A stretch of DNA of 64,000 bases from Thermohalobaculum sediminis (GCF_023487995.1 NZ_JAMFKN010000002.1:310001-374000), one strand, 5' to 3'. Shown: positions 8,416-17,821, counted from the first letter of the stretch. The notes: generated from the sequence alone by a model not told the origin. A program made the numbers and translations.

Positions 8416-9611
8416 GCCAGTCCGAACAGGAGTGCGGAATTGCTGCCCCCGAAGCCGAAGGCGTTGCAGATGGCGCGGCGGATTTCCCCGGTCGATGGCC
8501 GCGCGCCGGGAGCGATCGCGAGTGTCGGGTCGGGCTGATCGAGGCCCACCGTCCCGGGCACGACGCCCGCCTCCATGGCGTCGAGGCAGAGCACCGCTTC
8601 GACCGCGCCGGCGGCGCCAAGCGTGTGGCCGATCATCCCCTTCAGCGACGCCGCCGGCGGGACGTGCGGAAAGACGGCCGCGACGGCCGCCGCCTCGGCG
8701 GCATCATTCGTCCGGGTCCCGGTCCCGTGCAGCTTGACGAAGCCGATCTCGGCGGCGGCGAGACCGCCGCGTGCCAGCGCTTCGCGCATAGCCGCCTGGG
8801 CACCCGCACCGTCCGGTGGCGGCGTCGACATGCTGACGGCATCCGACGTCTCGCCATAGCCGAGAAGCCGCGGTCCATCCCCCTCGCGCTCGATCAGAAG
8901 GAAGCCCGCGCCCTCGCCGATCGACAGGCCCTCGCGCCGGACGTCGAACGGCCTGCAGGGCGCGCGCGAGAGAAGCTCGAGCCCCTCGAAGCCATAGAGC
9001 GAGGTCAAGCACAGGCTGTCGACGCCTCCCGTCAGCACGGCGTCGCACAGCCCGAGACGGACCAGCTGCGCGCCATCGATCAGGGCCTTGGCCGCGGACG
9101 AGCAGGCGGTGGAGACGGTGTAGCCCACCCCTGCGATCCCGAGATGCTCCGCAAGGAACGCCGTGACGGCGTGATGGTCGTTGTGGTGCCGGAGCGAGTA
9201 GGCGGGATCGAGCGGCCCGTCCCCCGACCATCGTCGGTATACCTGCTCGAGCTTTTCGACGCCCGAGGTCGAGGTGCCGATCACGATCCCGACCCTGTCG
9301 CTGCCCCAGCGCGCGATCGCTGCCGCGACGCGAGCCGCGAACCCGTCTGCCTCGAGGCCGGCCAATGCAATCCGTGTCGCGCGGTTATCGTAGGCGGCCA
9401 GCCCACGCGGGAACGCGCCCTGCTCGATGCCGCTCACCTGCCCGATCCAGCACGGGATCGCCGCTCCGGGAAAATCGCAGGGGGTGAGACCGGATCGACC
9501 GCTGGACATCGCCTCGACATGCGCGTCCCGCCCGTGGCCTATGCACGACACGGCGACCCGCGCGGTGATGGCGAGTTCGTCGAGCGGGGGCAGGTGCGCG
9601 GTCCTGGTCAT
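8412..9611 (-). CDS. beta-ketoacyl-ACP synthase (ApeO-like)
   Basis: A 399-residue ketosynthase with the full Cys-His-His triad: Cys170 (STACSSAA), His295 (KLHGTGT) and His329 (KGMIGHTLGAAG, with Lys324). GFGGSN near the C-terminus is also family-typical. It should elongate the aryl or acyl starter with malonyl-ACP. The start codon at 9611 overlaps the exporter stop (TGATG); the longer 878-residue frame upstream is a shadow of the exporter. It is followed immediately by its catalytically dead partner. Confidence 0.92.
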   Translation of the reverse strand: MTRTAHLPPLDELAITARVAVSCIGHGRDAHVEAMSSGRSGLTPCDFPGAAIPCWIGQVSGIEQGAFPRGLAAYDNRATRIALAGLEADGFAARVAAAIARWGSDRVGIVIGTSTSGVEKLEQVYRRWSGDGPLDPAYSLRHHNDHHAVTAFLAEHLGIAGVGYTVSTACSSAAKALIDGAQLVRLGLCDAVLTGGVDSLCLTSLYGFEGLELLSRAPCRPFDVRREGLSIGEGAGFLLIEREGDGPRLLGYGETSDAVSMSTPPPDGAGAQAAMREALARGGLAAAEIGFVKLHGTGTRTNDAAEAAAVAAVFPHVPPAASLKGMIGHTLGAAGAVEAVLCLDAMEAGVVPGTVGLDQPDPTLAIAPGARPSTGEIRRAICNAFGFGGSNSALLFGLA

Positions 9612-11827
9612 CAGCCGCGCCCGACGCTCCATTTCTGGCGAAGCGATGACGCGACGGCAGTCGCGGCCACACCGATGGAAACAGTCATGCCAATATCCCT
9701 TAGCAAGCCGGTGCCGAAAAATGCCATGACAAGGAACGCAATGAGCGTCGTGCTCGCGCACAAGCCGACCGAGCTCAAGGCCACGGCGGACGCCTCGGGA
9801 TCCTCGCTCGACGTCAGGAAGATCCCATAGTCGATCCCTATACCTACAACAAGGGCGAGGGCGATCAGGGTGAAGACGCTGATCCCATCTCCCACGATGG
9901 CGAGCGAGGCGGCTGCGAGGGCGGCTGCGGCCAGGCATGATGCGAGAATCTCGACGACGGGTCTCACGCTGCGGAGCGCAAGGGCAAGAATGGTCGCGCA
10001 TCCGGCAATGCCGATCAGGAAACAGACACCAATGCGCGCAATCAACTGGTCGAGCCGCTCCGAGAGCGCGGTCTGTTCGTCGATGAAGCGAACCCCGGAG
10101 AGTCCTCGGACGGCGTCCTCGATCCGGGCGGGGTCCGCAACATCCCAGAGGCTCACCGTCGCGACGAGGCGGTCGCCCTCGACCCGAACGAGGCGCGCGG
10201 ACGCCAGCGGCCCGGCCATCGGCGCGACCTCGCCGGAGCCGAGTGGCGGTCCCTGCAGAGCCTTGCGGTACGCGTCGATGATCTCGGCGCCGAAGCCTTC
10301 GCGCATGCCGGCCTTGCGCAGGCCCCCTGACAGCGCGGCAGCGAAGGCCTCGACGTCCGGAAGCGACGGATCGTCGCCGCCGGGCAGCTTGTCTGCGAGC
10401 ATCGAGGAGCGGCCGATCGCTCCGGCCGCGCGGGCTTCGGCAAGGACCTTCTCCAGCCGTCTCTGCTGGGCAAGAAGGCTGCCGAGCGTCGATGCTTCGA
10501 CCTCGATTCGGTAGCGACCAGAGGGCAGGCCGATCATGCGATCGAGAGCGGCGATCGACTCCGTGACCGCCGACGGCAGTTCGAAGAGCCCGCGCGTGCC
10601 GGGCCCCGAGGAGACCGAGACGACGGCGCCCGCAACGAGGCCGAGTATGGCGAGAGCAGGCAGCTTCCAGCGTATCGCCGGCGGTGGGGTTCTGCGCGGG
10701 GACTGCCAGGCGTGCCTTGACTCGCCTTCGACGCCGATGGCGATCGCGGCGACCGCGGCGGCGGAGAGGCCTGCCGCGACGAAGAGCCCGACCTGCCCGA
10801 TCGCGGGAATTCCGGCGCCCAGCAGGGAGAGGAAGGCAACGCCAGTCGTCGATGCCCCGAGCAGAATGAGCCGCCGCGTCCGTGCCATGTCGCCGCCTGT
10901 CCGTGCATGGGACAGCAGATGCAGCGGGTAGTCCAGCGCGAGGCCGGTGAGAGCGCCCCCGAACCCGAGGGCCACGACATGCACGCTGCCGAAGACTGTC
11001 TGGACCGCCAGCACGGCCCCCGCGAGGCCGATCGCGAGCGGGAGGCAAACGCGCGCGAGCGAGAGCGCGGATCGCAGGACCGCGACGAGCCAGAGAAGGA
11101 GCAGCCCGCCGCCAACACCGGCGACGATCTTCGAGCTTCGCTCGAGACCGGCGCTGACGCGGGCCGCGATGGGGCGCGGACCGACCATGATGGCCTCGGC
11201 GCCCGCATGCTCCACATGCTCGATGATCGATCGGTCGAGCGCTCGTTGCGCATCGACGTCGAACGGGCGGGCCGCGAGCTCGATGGTGACGAGCGCCGCC
11301 CTGTCATCGAGCGACTGCACCACCCCGTCAGCGACCGGCAGGCCGCCGCCGGCCGCGAGGGCCAGGGCTTCGATCAGGCGCCGAAAGCTGCCCGTCGGAT
11401 CGAGCAGATAGTAATGGGCGAGCCCCCCGCCGCCGACGCTGGTGAGCGCCGCCCGCGCCGACATCAGCTCCATCGTCATGGCCTCGGATGCGAAGGCCGG
11501 AGGCGGCGGCGGCGACAGCGTGAACCTCTCGCGCCAGAGCCAGTCCGCGAGGCCCGGCGGCGGGGTCATGACGCCCGCCGACGCGCGCGCAACCATCGGC
11601 TCGTCCGCCAGATCCTCGACGATCGCCCGCGCGATCGCGTTGCGCCTCTCGCGGTCCGCATCGACGACCGCGAGCAGCGCCGACCGCCCGTCCGCCGTGT
11701 CGAGCGCCGAGACGATCGATCCGTCGTCCCCGAGCAGAGCACGCGCGTCGGTGTCGATCTCGGCCGTCGCGACCGCCGCGGCCGCAAGGCCGAGGGCGAC
11801 GAGGGCAGCCAGCGAGAGCCGCGTCAT
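9611..11827 (-). CDS. MMPL/RND-type lipid exporter (ApeM-like)
   Basis: A 738-residue protein with the two-fold RND layout. There is an N-terminal membrane anchor, a large periplasmic region (about 25-210), a first hydrophobic bundle (about 215-370), a second periplasmic region (about 395-580) and a second bundle to about 730. The segment GIGIDYGIFLTSS in the second bundle and GLALDYPLHLLSHA in the first are the paired family signatures. It should move the lipid-like product across the inner membrane, probably handing it to the LolA-like protein encoded just upstream (ATGA overlap). Confidence 0.88.
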   Translation of the reverse strand: MTRLSLAALVALGLAAAAVATAEIDTDARALLGDDGSIVSALDTADGRSALLAVVDADRERRNAIARAIVEDLADEPMVARASAGVMTPPPGLADWLWRERFTLSPPPPPAFASEAMTMELMSARAALTSVGGGGLAHYYLLDPTGSFRRLIEALALAAGGGLPVADGVVQSLDDRAALVTIELAARPFDVDAQRALDRSIIEHVEHAGAEAIMVGPRPIAARVSAGLERSSKIVAGVGGGLLLLWLVAVLRSALSLARVCLPLAIGLAGAVLAVQTVFGSVHVVALGFGGALTGLALDYPLHLLSHARTGGDMARTRRLILLGASTTGVAFLSLLGAGIPAIGQVGLFVAAGLSAAAVAAIAIGVEGESRHAWQSPRRTPPPAIRWKLPALAILGLVAGAVVSVSSGPGTRGLFELPSAVTESIAALDRMIGLPSGRYRIEVEASTLGSLLAQQRRLEKVLAEARAAGAIGRSSMLADKLPGGDDPSLPDVEAFAAALSGGLRKAGMREGFGAEIIDAYRKALQGPPLGSGEVAPMAGPLASARLVRVEGDRLVATVSLWDVADPARIEDAVRGLSGVRFIDEQTALSERLDQLIARIGVCFLIGIAGCATILALALRSVRPVVEILASCLAAAALAAASLAIVGDGISVFTLIALALVVGIGIDYGIFLTSSEDPEASAVALSSVGLCASTTLIAFLVMAFFGTGLLRDIGMTVSIGVAATAVASSLRQKWSVGRG

Positions 11828-12348
11828 GGCTGCCGGTCGAACAGGATCAGACGGCGAACCGCGCCCGGCTCGCGGATCTCCATCCCCCGCAGTTCGGCAC
11901 CGCAGCCGATCAGGAAGACCGGCAGATATTCCGGGTCGTCGTGCACGGCCAGCCGAAGGCGCCAGAGCGGTCGCACCTCAGTCAGTTCGGGCGCGTATTC
12001 CGCGGCCACCGATCCGACCCTTCCCGACATGACGGCGCGCAGCGCATCGAGCATCCGTCTCGCCTCGGGCGGTATCGGAAGCAGGTTCGCCGCATCTTCG
12101 GGAAACTCGCGCACGGACACGAAATCCTTGCCGATCTCGCTGATCTCCCGCCTCGGGGCCGCCTGCTCCTTGATCAGACGGCCGTCTGGCGTCACCCACA
12201 TCAGGCCGTGCGCCCGTTCCGGCTCGGCCAGCGCCGGGTGGTGGACCTCCTCGCGGTAGGCGATGGTAGCCGCGCTGTCGATCCTTAGCCCCTCGAGGGT
12301 CTCGGCCGCGCTCGCGGGGGATGGGGCGGCGCAGGCACCGAAGGTCAT
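11824..12348 (-). CDS. LolA-like periplasmic outer-membrane carrier protein (ApeL-like)
   Basis: A 174-residue protein from ATG 12348. The N-terminus has a short Ala-rich segment ending near ASAAETLEGL that could be a signal peptide, though it is weak. The body (VTPDGRLIKEQAAPR, VREFPEDAANLLP, PEYLPVFLIG) fits the LolA-like periplasmic proteins paired with MMPL exporters in aryl polyene loci. Its end overlaps the exporter start. The longer frame overlaps the acyltransferase gene and adds no clear signal peptide, so I chose the shorter start. Confidence 0.65.
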   Translation of the reverse strand: MTFGACAAPSPASAAETLEGLRIDSAATIAYREEVHHPALAEPERAHGLMWVTPDGRLIKEQAAPRREISEIGKDFVSVREFPEDAANLLPIPPEARRMLDALRAVMSGRVGSVAAEYAPELTEVRPLWRLRLAVHDDPEYLPVFLIGCGAELRGMEIREPGAVRRLILFDRQP

Positions 12349-12349
12349 C

Positions 12350-13258
12350 TCAGCGCCATATGTCGAAGAAGTTGAACCAATTGTAAGGATGACGGCGGCA
12401 CATTTCGCCGAGAGCATCGGCATAGCGCTGCGCCCACTCGCGGCACTTCGCGTCCCGCTCATGGCGCGGAACGGGCGATCCGTCATGCAACTCCGTGAAG
12501 GTGATTTCATAGGTTCTCCGACCGACCCGGGGGGCGAAGCAAAGGATGATCGGCGCCCGCGCCAGCATGGCGCTTACATAGGGCGCGCGGGGAAACCGCG
12601 CAGGGCGCCCGAGGAACTCGACCTCGACTTCAGCACGCGGGTTCCTGCGCTGCGCCCGGTCGCCTAGGAAGGCGACGAACTGGCCTTCTTCGAGGGCGCT
12701 GCAAGCCGCGAGCATGGCGTCGATGCCATCCCTGAGGGGAATCACCTGATGCGCCAGTTCCGGGTTGATCCCCTCCAGCAGCCTTGAGGTCTTCTCAGCA
12801 TTGTCCTCGAACATCAGGTAGCGCACCGCAAGACCCGGGAGGGTCCGATCGAAGGCTCTCATCGCCTCGAAGCTGCCGAAATGGGCACCAAGAAGCACCG
12901 CGCCCCGTCTCTGCGCATGCAGACCTGCAACGAGCCCCTCTCCGCGCGCGCGCAGGTCGAAGGCCGGTGCCCCGTGGGACAGCAGCCCGACCCGGTCGAG
13001 AATGACATGGGCGAAGGTCCGGACCTGGCGATGCCGGTCGGAGAAACGCGGCGCGCGACCGAGCACGGCCGCGAGATAGGCTTTCGCGCCCGTGGCGGAA
13101 GCATGGCTTGGCAAGGCCGCAAAGTAGAGCGAGATCAGCCAGATCAGCGGATCGGTCACCTGCGGCGGCGCGCTCTGGGCGATGGTGCGCATCACGCGAA
13201 GTGCCAGTTGGCTGCCGCGCTCGGGCTCGCGAAGCCAATCCGGCGCGGCGTCACTCAT
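12350..13258 (-). CDS. LpxL/HtrB-like lysophospholipid acyltransferase
   Basis: A 302-residue protein with GAHFGSFEA, the H-x4-E acyltransferase motif, and a DRAQRRNP block that matches LpxL-type enzymes. It probably transfers an acyl or polyenoyl chain in formation of the final glycolipid-like product at the inner membrane. The start at 13258 lies inside the end of the small dehydratase gene (8-base overlap). It ends one base before the LolA-like start. Confidence 0.82.
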   Translation of the reverse strand: MSDAAPDWLREPERGSQLALRVMRTIAQSAPPQVTDPLIWLISLYFAALPSHASATGAKAYLAAVLGRAPRFSDRHRQVRTFAHVILDRVGLLSHGAPAFDLRARGEGLVAGLHAQRRGAVLLGAHFGSFEAMRAFDRTLPGLAVRYLMFEDNAEKTSRLLEGINPELAHQVIPLRDGIDAMLAACSALEEGQFVAFLGDRAQRRNPRAEVEVEFLGRPARFPRAPYVSAMLARAPIILCFAPRVGRRTYEITFTELHDGSPVPRHERDAKCREWAQRYADALGEMCRRHPYNWFNFFDIWR

Positions 13259-13556
13259 CGATCGGCCGGATGACGAGGCTGGCAGTGGCAAAGATACCTT
13301 CGCCGTCGCTGAACTCGGCGCGAAGGCCGGAGCCGCGCCGGCCGATGGTCACCTCGAAGGACACGTCGGGCCGCAACGGGCGGATGAACTTCATTCGCTG
13401 AACATTCACGAGCCGCTGCCCACGCTCTTTCAAGCCGGCGGCAAGAAAGCCGAGGATGATCGCACCCGGCACGATCGGATTTCCCACGAAGTGCCCATCG
13501 AGGAACGGGCTCTCCGCCCGGAAGGAGCCAACGAGCGGGCATCTCAGATTTTCCAT
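13251..13556 (-). CDS. FabA/FabZ-like hotdog dehydratase (ApeI-like)
   Basis: A 101-residue hotdog protein with FLDGHFVGNPIVPGAIIL. His22 followed by the PG pair is the FabZ catalytic signature, although the length is shorter than FabZ. With the ApeP-like enzyme it gives the two dehydratases usual for aryl polyene systems. It sits between a lipoprotein gene and an acyltransferase gene in the same operon. Confidence 0.83.
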   Translation of the reverse strand: MENLRCPLVGSFRAESPFLDGHFVGNPIVPGAIILGFLAAGLKERGQRLVNVQRMKFIRPLRPDVSFEVTIGRRGSGLRAEFSDGEGIFATASLVIRPIDE

Positions 13557-13575
13557 CGGTTCTCGGCTTCTGGCC

Positions 13576-14010
13576 TCAGCCTGCCTTCATGACGGCGATC
13601 TCCGCCAGAATGTCCTTCTGAAGGTTGGAGATCCAGGAGTTGTAGTTCGGATGAATCTCGCCCCGGCTGGCATTGTAGTTCAGGTTTTGAGACGACTTGT
13701 GCCGGATCGAGAACGACTCGGTGTCGAAGGTGACATCCACTGTCGCGAAGTGCTTGTTGCGAACTGCGACATCGCCAACGAGATGCCCCGGGCCCTCTTC
13801 GGTGAACGTCCAGCCCCGTTTTGCACCGGCCCGGATGATTGCGGCGCGGTAGTCATCAAGGGTGAAGGTCTTCGATGCGGTCGTCGGTGCCGCGGCGTAG
13901 GCGACGTCTTCGGCGTCGTAGATCGGCGCAGCGCGGCAACCAGCCATTGCCAGCGCGATCACAAGGACAGCTCCCGATAGAAACGACTTTATTTCATCCC
14001 CCAATTTCAA
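13576..14010 (-). CDS. outer-membrane-type lipoprotein of unknown function
   Basis: A 144-residue protein with a signal segment (SFLSGAVLVIALAMAGC) whose lipobox LAMAGC predicts lipidation at Cys25. The mature part ends with a conserved-looking block, NASRGEIHPNYNSWISNL. I do not recognise a named family. Its place in the operon suggests a role in export or surface display of the polyene product. Confidence 0.7.
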   Translation of the reverse strand: MKLGDEIKSFLSGAVLVIALAMAGCRAAPIYDAEDVAYAAAPTTASKTFTLDDYRAAIIRAGAKRGWTFTEEGPGHLVGDVAVRNKHFATVDVTFDTESFSIRHKSSQNLNYNASRGEIHPNYNSWISNLQKDILAEIAVMKAG

Positions 14011-14031
14011 ATACTTCTGATTGTGGTCAGG

Positions 14032-14784
14032 CTATCGCACTGCGCGGAGCGGGATCAAGAGACGGCTGGGGCTCAACCGCGTCCGCCAGAGCAGGCGGGT
14101 GACAACGCGCGCGATCTCGAGCGTATCGACGATTGGCCGGAAATGGCTCGGCCGCTGCTGAAAGCCGTGATACCGGGCGCGAATCGGAACGCGTGCGAAT
14201 CGTTTTCCCGCGAGCGCAGCCCGCAACAGAATGGCCGTCTCGAACACGAAGCGCTCCCGTTCGCACTGCGGCACGTCGAGTTCCGCAGCGACGGCCGCGG
14301 GGTAGAGCCGCATGCCGCATTGCGCATCCCGGATCGGCCGCCGAGCCGCCCAGCCGATGAAGAAGTCCCCGAACCCGATCGCCGCGCGCCTGCTGAAAGG
14401 GATGGACATCCTGTCGGATGAGCGGTCGCCGAGGACCAGCGCCCCGGGATGAGCCTGGGCTGCGGCAAGGAAGGCGGGGATGTCGTCGGGATCGTGCTGG
14501 CCGTCCGCGTCGAGCGTAAGCACGCCATCCGCCCCCCGGGCGGCCGCATGCGCAAGGCCCTCGGCGAGCCGCCAGCCCTTCCCTCGGTTGAGCTTGTGCC
14601 GGATGATTTCCACGGGCAGGCCTTCAAGCGCCTCGGCCGTCGAATCGGTGGACCCGTCATCGATCACGATCACGTCGCTTGCATGCCTGAGCGCGCCCTC
14701 GGCAATGGCCCGAATGGTCTTTTCCTCGTTGTGGGCGGGGATGATGACCGTCCAGTGCGGACTGTCCCGCGCGACTTGCGGCAT
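14032..14784 (-). CDS. family 2 glycosyltransferase
   Basis: A 250-residue GT-A enzyme with IDDGSTDST at residues 41-49 and the metal-binding DADGQHDP at 92-99, similar to dolichol-phosphate-mannose-synthase-like GT2 proteins. No extra membrane segments are obvious. Glycosyltransferases occur in aryl polyene clusters and are thought to attach the pigment to a sugar lipid. The ATG at 14784 overlaps the methyltransferase stop; the longer frame is a shadow of that gene. Confidence 0.85.
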   Translation of the reverse strand: MPQVARDSPHWTVIIPAHNEEKTIRAIAEGALRHASDVIVIDDGSTDSTAEALEGLPVEIIRHKLNRGKGWRLAEGLAHAAARGADGVLTLDADGQHDPDDIPAFLAAAQAHPGALVLGDRSSDRMSIPFSRRAAIGFGDFFIGWAARRPIRDAQCGMRLYPAAVAAELDVPQCERERFVFETAILLRAALAGKRFARVPIRARYHGFQQRPSHFRPIVDTLEIARVVTRLLWRTRLSPSRLLIPLRAVR

Positions 14785-15524
14785 CAGCGCACTGCCTCGT
14801 ATTCCGAGAAGCAGCCGAGCAGGACGCGGTGGGTGACGGGACTGAAGCCGGCCTCGCGCATGATCTCGGCCACCTCCTCGCGCCCGGTCATCTGCTCCAT
14901 CGTCTCCCAATAATACTTCATCAGCCTGTGCGCCTCGCGATTACGGCTGAAGACGAGCGTCAGCGTTGGGAGAATGTGCTTGAAGTAGGCCTTGAAGAGA
15001 AAACGCCCCACGGGATTGTCCGGGATGGTGACGTCGAGCACCAGCGCCTTTCCTCCGTCCTTCAGCACGCGGCGGAACTCGTGGAAGGTCTTGTCGAGGT
15101 CGTCGACATGGCGAAGCGCGAAACCCATCGTGAGAAAATCGAAGCTTTGGTCCTCGACCGGCAGGTTCTCCGCCGTGGCCTGGTGGTGGACGCAGGGCAC
15201 GGTCTTGCGCGACTCGGCGATCATCCCGGCCGACGGCTCGACGCAGACGATCTGGCTGGGGCTGTCGAGCAGCGACATCAGCGCCCGCGCCACTGGGCCT
15301 GTGCCCGAGGCCACGTCGATCACTCGCATGTTCCGCTTGAGGCCCGCACGCTTCAGGACATTCCGCCGGTATAATTGACCCGAGCCGAACCACCCCCACT
15401 TCGCGATGCCTTCGTAATATGGTGCGGTGCGATCGAAGATCTCGCGAAGGAAAGCCTGCTTCTCGTCAGGGCAGGAATAATACTGGCCAATGACATAGGG
15501 TTTACGGTTTGTCACTGATCTCAA
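14784..15524 (-). CDS. UbiE/COQ5-like SAM-dependent methyltransferase
   Basis: A 246-residue class I methyltransferase. The SAM-binding motif VIDVASGTGP is at residues 68-77, followed by VEPSAGMI and LTMGFALRHV. It is the first gene of the long minus-strand operon that reads down to 2907. In aryl polyene pathways a methyltransferase modifies the aryl head (hydroxyl or ring); that is the likely job here. Upstream is a 183-base divergent region facing an acyltransferase gene. Confidence 0.83.
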   Translation of the reverse strand: MRSVTNRKPYVIGQYYSCPDEKQAFLREIFDRTAPYYEGIAKWGWFGSGQLYRRNVLKRAGLKRNMRVIDVASGTGPVARALMSLLDSPSQIVCVEPSAGMIAESRKTVPCVHHQATAENLPVEDQSFDFLTMGFALRHVDDLDKTFHEFRRVLKDGGKALVLDVTIPDNPVGRFLFKAYFKHILPTLTLVFSRNREAHRLMKYYWETMEQMTGREEVAEIMREAGFSPVTHRVLLGCFSEYEAVR

Positions 15525-15707
15525 TCCCTCTCAGCAACCGGGGCGCCTGCCTCGGGGCCCGTGCACGCAATCTCGGGCGGCTTGGTGAGGACTGCACAGC
15601 CGGGTGGGAAGTGCAAGGCATTGCGGAGCCCGCACGCAACTTTTGCTCCCGCCTCCCGGGCGGGGTAAGCCGAGATATCCGATTCACGGACACAGCTTCA
15701 GGAAGGC

Positions 15708-16541
15708 ATGGCGAATCTCGCTGACGTTTCCATGGACGGAGAAGCGAAGCGGATCGGCCGTCTTGTCGGCGCCGCGCGCACGCGCCTGTTCGAGGTCGCG
15801 ATCCTGCTCTGGAGTCTGCCGTTCGGGGTGCTGATCCTGACCCTGTTCCAGGTCTGGCGGCCCCCGCATGTCGTCCGCCGCGCGCTTCGGCTCTGGTCGA
15901 CGGGGTTCATCGCGGCGGCACGCTGGATCGTCGGCGTGCGCTACGTGATCGAGGGACGCGAGAACATCCCCGACGCCCCTGCCATCTTCGTCTGCAATCA
16001 CCAGTCCTATTGGGAGTCGATCGCCCTCACGGCTCTGATCGCCGACATCAATGTCGTCTCGAAGGCCGAGGCGACCGGCATTCCCGTTTTTGGCTGGGGC
16101 TTGCGGCACGCGCCCATGATCTTCGTCAATCGTGACCGTCGCGGGACCAACCTGCGCCGCGTGCTTCGCGAGGCCAAGGCGACGCTGAGCGAGGGCAGGA
16201 GCATTCTGATCTTCCCCGAGGGCACACGTGTGCCGCCGGGCGGCCGTCGCACTTTCGAGCGGGGGCTGGAAGCTCTCTATCGGTCGTCGGGTGTGCCGGT
16301 CATCCCCATCGTGCACAATGCCGGGCTGCTCTGGCTCGACGGGTTCCGGACCAAGATCCCCGGTCTCGTTACCCTTCGTTTCTGCACGCCCGTCGAGCCG
16401 GGCCAGAGTTCGGCGGCGCTGATGCAGGAACTCGAGGTGTTCATCAACGTTGAAAAGGATCGGCTTCTGTCTGTCGGTTTGCAGATGGACCAGCGGCCGT
16501 TCCCTTTCGAAGGTAGCCCCCTCGAGCCGCATCGGCGCTGA
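15708..16541 (+). CDS. 1-acylglycerol-3-phosphate-type acyltransferase (PlsC family)
   Basis: A 277-residue protein with a hydrophobic N-terminal segment (residues 28-50), then CNHQSYWES (His98, with Glu103 where Asp is usual) and FPEGTR at 169-174. These are the two PlsC-family motifs. It is divergent from the methyltransferase and so probably shares a bidirectional promoter region with the biosynthetic operon. The Asp-to-Glu change in the H-x4-D motif is uncommon but chemically conservative. Confidence 0.85.
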   Translation: MANLADVSMDGEAKRIGRLVGAARTRLFEVAILLWSLPFGVLILTLFQVWRPPHVVRRALRLWSTGFIAAARWIVGVRYVIEGRENIPDAPAIFVCNHQSYWESIALTALIADINVVSKAEATGIPVFGWGLRHAPMIFVNRDRRGTNLRRVLREAKATLSEGRSILIFPEGTRVPPGGRRTFERGLEALYRSSGVPVIPIVHNAGLLWLDGFRTKIPGLVTLRFCTPVEPGQSSAALMQELEVFINVEKDRLLSVGLQMDQRPFPFEGSPLEPHRR

Positions 16542-16583
16542 TGGCGCAGGGGTGGCTTCGGGCCAGTCAGGATGGAGATCAGC

Positions 16584-16871
16584 ATGCAGTCGATCCACCC
16601 GTTCGCCATCGGGATCGTTCTCGGCGCGCTCGCCGCCGGATGTTCCGGCGATCGCGCCGATGTGGGTCTGGGCCCCGCTTGCGCCGGCGGGCTGGAGGCG
16701 GGCTATCGCGAACTCAATCAGGCCGAAGCAAGCGGCCTGAGCGGGAGCGTCAAGTGGAGCAAGGCCGCCAGCCTTCTCGGGGCCGCGAAGGTGCAGGAAC
16801 AGTTCGGCGAATACCAGAATTGCGTCATCAAGGTTCGCGAGGCTCGGGCTTTCCTGCGCGAGATCAACTGA
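16584..16871 (+). CDS. small lipoprotein, unknown function
   Basis: A 95-residue protein from ATG 16584 with the signal MQSIHPFAIGIVLGALAAGC; the lipobox LAAGC predicts a lipidated Cys20. The mature domain (KWSKAASLLGAAKVQEQFG) looks helical, like short TPR-type lipoproteins. It follows the acyltransferase gene by 42 bases and is probably co-transcribed. No function is assigned. Confidence 0.7.
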   Translation: MQSIHPFAIGIVLGALAAGCSGDRADVGLGPACAGGLEAGYRELNQAEASGLSGSVKWSKAASLLGAAKVQEQFGEYQNCVIKVREARAFLREIN

Positions 16872-16914
16872 CGGGCGATGCTGCATTGCAGGCGTGCTGA
16901 AGCACTCGCGCCCT

Positions 16915-17090
16915 GGGCGGGAACAAGCAATGCCACCGGAAACGGACCGTCTCGTAGCGCGCATCGGTGCCGCGCTCATCCGGCACATACTCGACATTCC
17001 CCAGCGAGAGAGGGAACCGGATGCACATCATCTCGGCAAGGCGAATGATCTAGGCGCTTCCTTGAAAGCCCCTGAACCGGATCGGTTTGC
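16915..17090 (-). pseudogene. IS6-family transposase N-terminal fragment (remnant 2)
   Basis: On the minus strand this stretch translates as RFRGFQGSA, a stop, then IIRLAEMMCIRFPLSLGNVE and DERGTDARYETVRF. This matches the N-terminal region of IS6-family transposases, with an internal stop and many substitutions. It is the most decayed of the three copies and lies between the small lipoprotein gene and the MlaC-like gene. Confidence 0.65.
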
Positions 17091-17185
17091 TCGTCCCAGG
17101 ACGCGGCGAACCCGGGCGAGCCGGCCCAACGCCGAGCTTTCCTACGGGGCCGGGCGGGCGGCTCCGTCTGAAGCCCGACGAGCGC

Positions 17186-17821
17186 TCAGTCCCCGATGCC
17201 AATGCCATCGAGTTCTGCAATGGCTGCGTCAATGTCGCCGCGGTGCTTCTCGACGAGTGCGCCGACGATCTCGCGCTGAGTGACCGCAAGAGAGATACCC
17301 TCGACGACCAGGTCGGATATGGCGATCTGACCCGACCTGTCGGAGACGAGCCAGTTGACCGAAATGGCGAGCGCATCGAGTGGGCGGATCTCGCTTTCGA
17401 TCATGATCCCCTTGGATCCTGCATCGTGGGCCTTGCCGAGAAGGACATACTTCCTCAAGTCCTCCACGCTGCCTTCGAAGGAACGGAAATAGCCGGCATA
17501 GACGCGCGAGACATAGCGCCCGAACGCCGCAACGAACCGCTCCTGCTGCCCTGCGGCCATCGTGCGCCAGTGGCGGCCTGCCGCGAACTTTGCCAACTGC
17601 GGGAGCGCAGCTTTCTCCCGCAGAATGCGGTTCAAGCGGACGGCCGTCTCGCCTCTCGGGAGGCTGGCGACGATCAGGGCAAGAATTTCGTCAATCGTCG
17701 CATCCACATGGGCTCGCGCCGCCTCGGGTCCGAACGTCGTCGCGCGGGCCGGGGTTTGGAAAGCCAGAACAGCGAGACCGGAAACAAGCATCGTCCTTCG
17801 CGTCAGGTCGTTGCCCGGCAT
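17186..17821 (-). CDS. MlaC/Ttg2D-like periplasmic phospholipid-binding protein
   Basis: A 211-residue exported protein. The N-terminus TRRTMLVSGLAVLAFQTPARA has a twin-arginine-like or Sec signal. The body (KFAAGRHWRTMAAGQQERFV, FGRYVSRVYAGYF) is the MlaC pattern. MlaC proteins shuttle phospholipid between membranes with an ABC transporter; no MlaEFD genes are nearby. Next to a polyene locus it may serve lipid or product trafficking. It has the same orientation as the lipoprotein gene upstream. Confidence 0.8.
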   Translation of the reverse strand: MPGNDLTRRTMLVSGLAVLAFQTPARATTFGPEAARAHVDATIDEILALIVASLPRGETAVRLNRILREKAALPQLAKFAAGRHWRTMAAGQQERFVAAFGRYVSRVYAGYFRSFEGSVEDLRKYVLLGKAHDAGSKGIMIESEIRPLDALAISVNWLVSDRSGQIAISDLVVEGISLAVTQREIVGALVEKHRGDIDAAIAELDGIGIGD

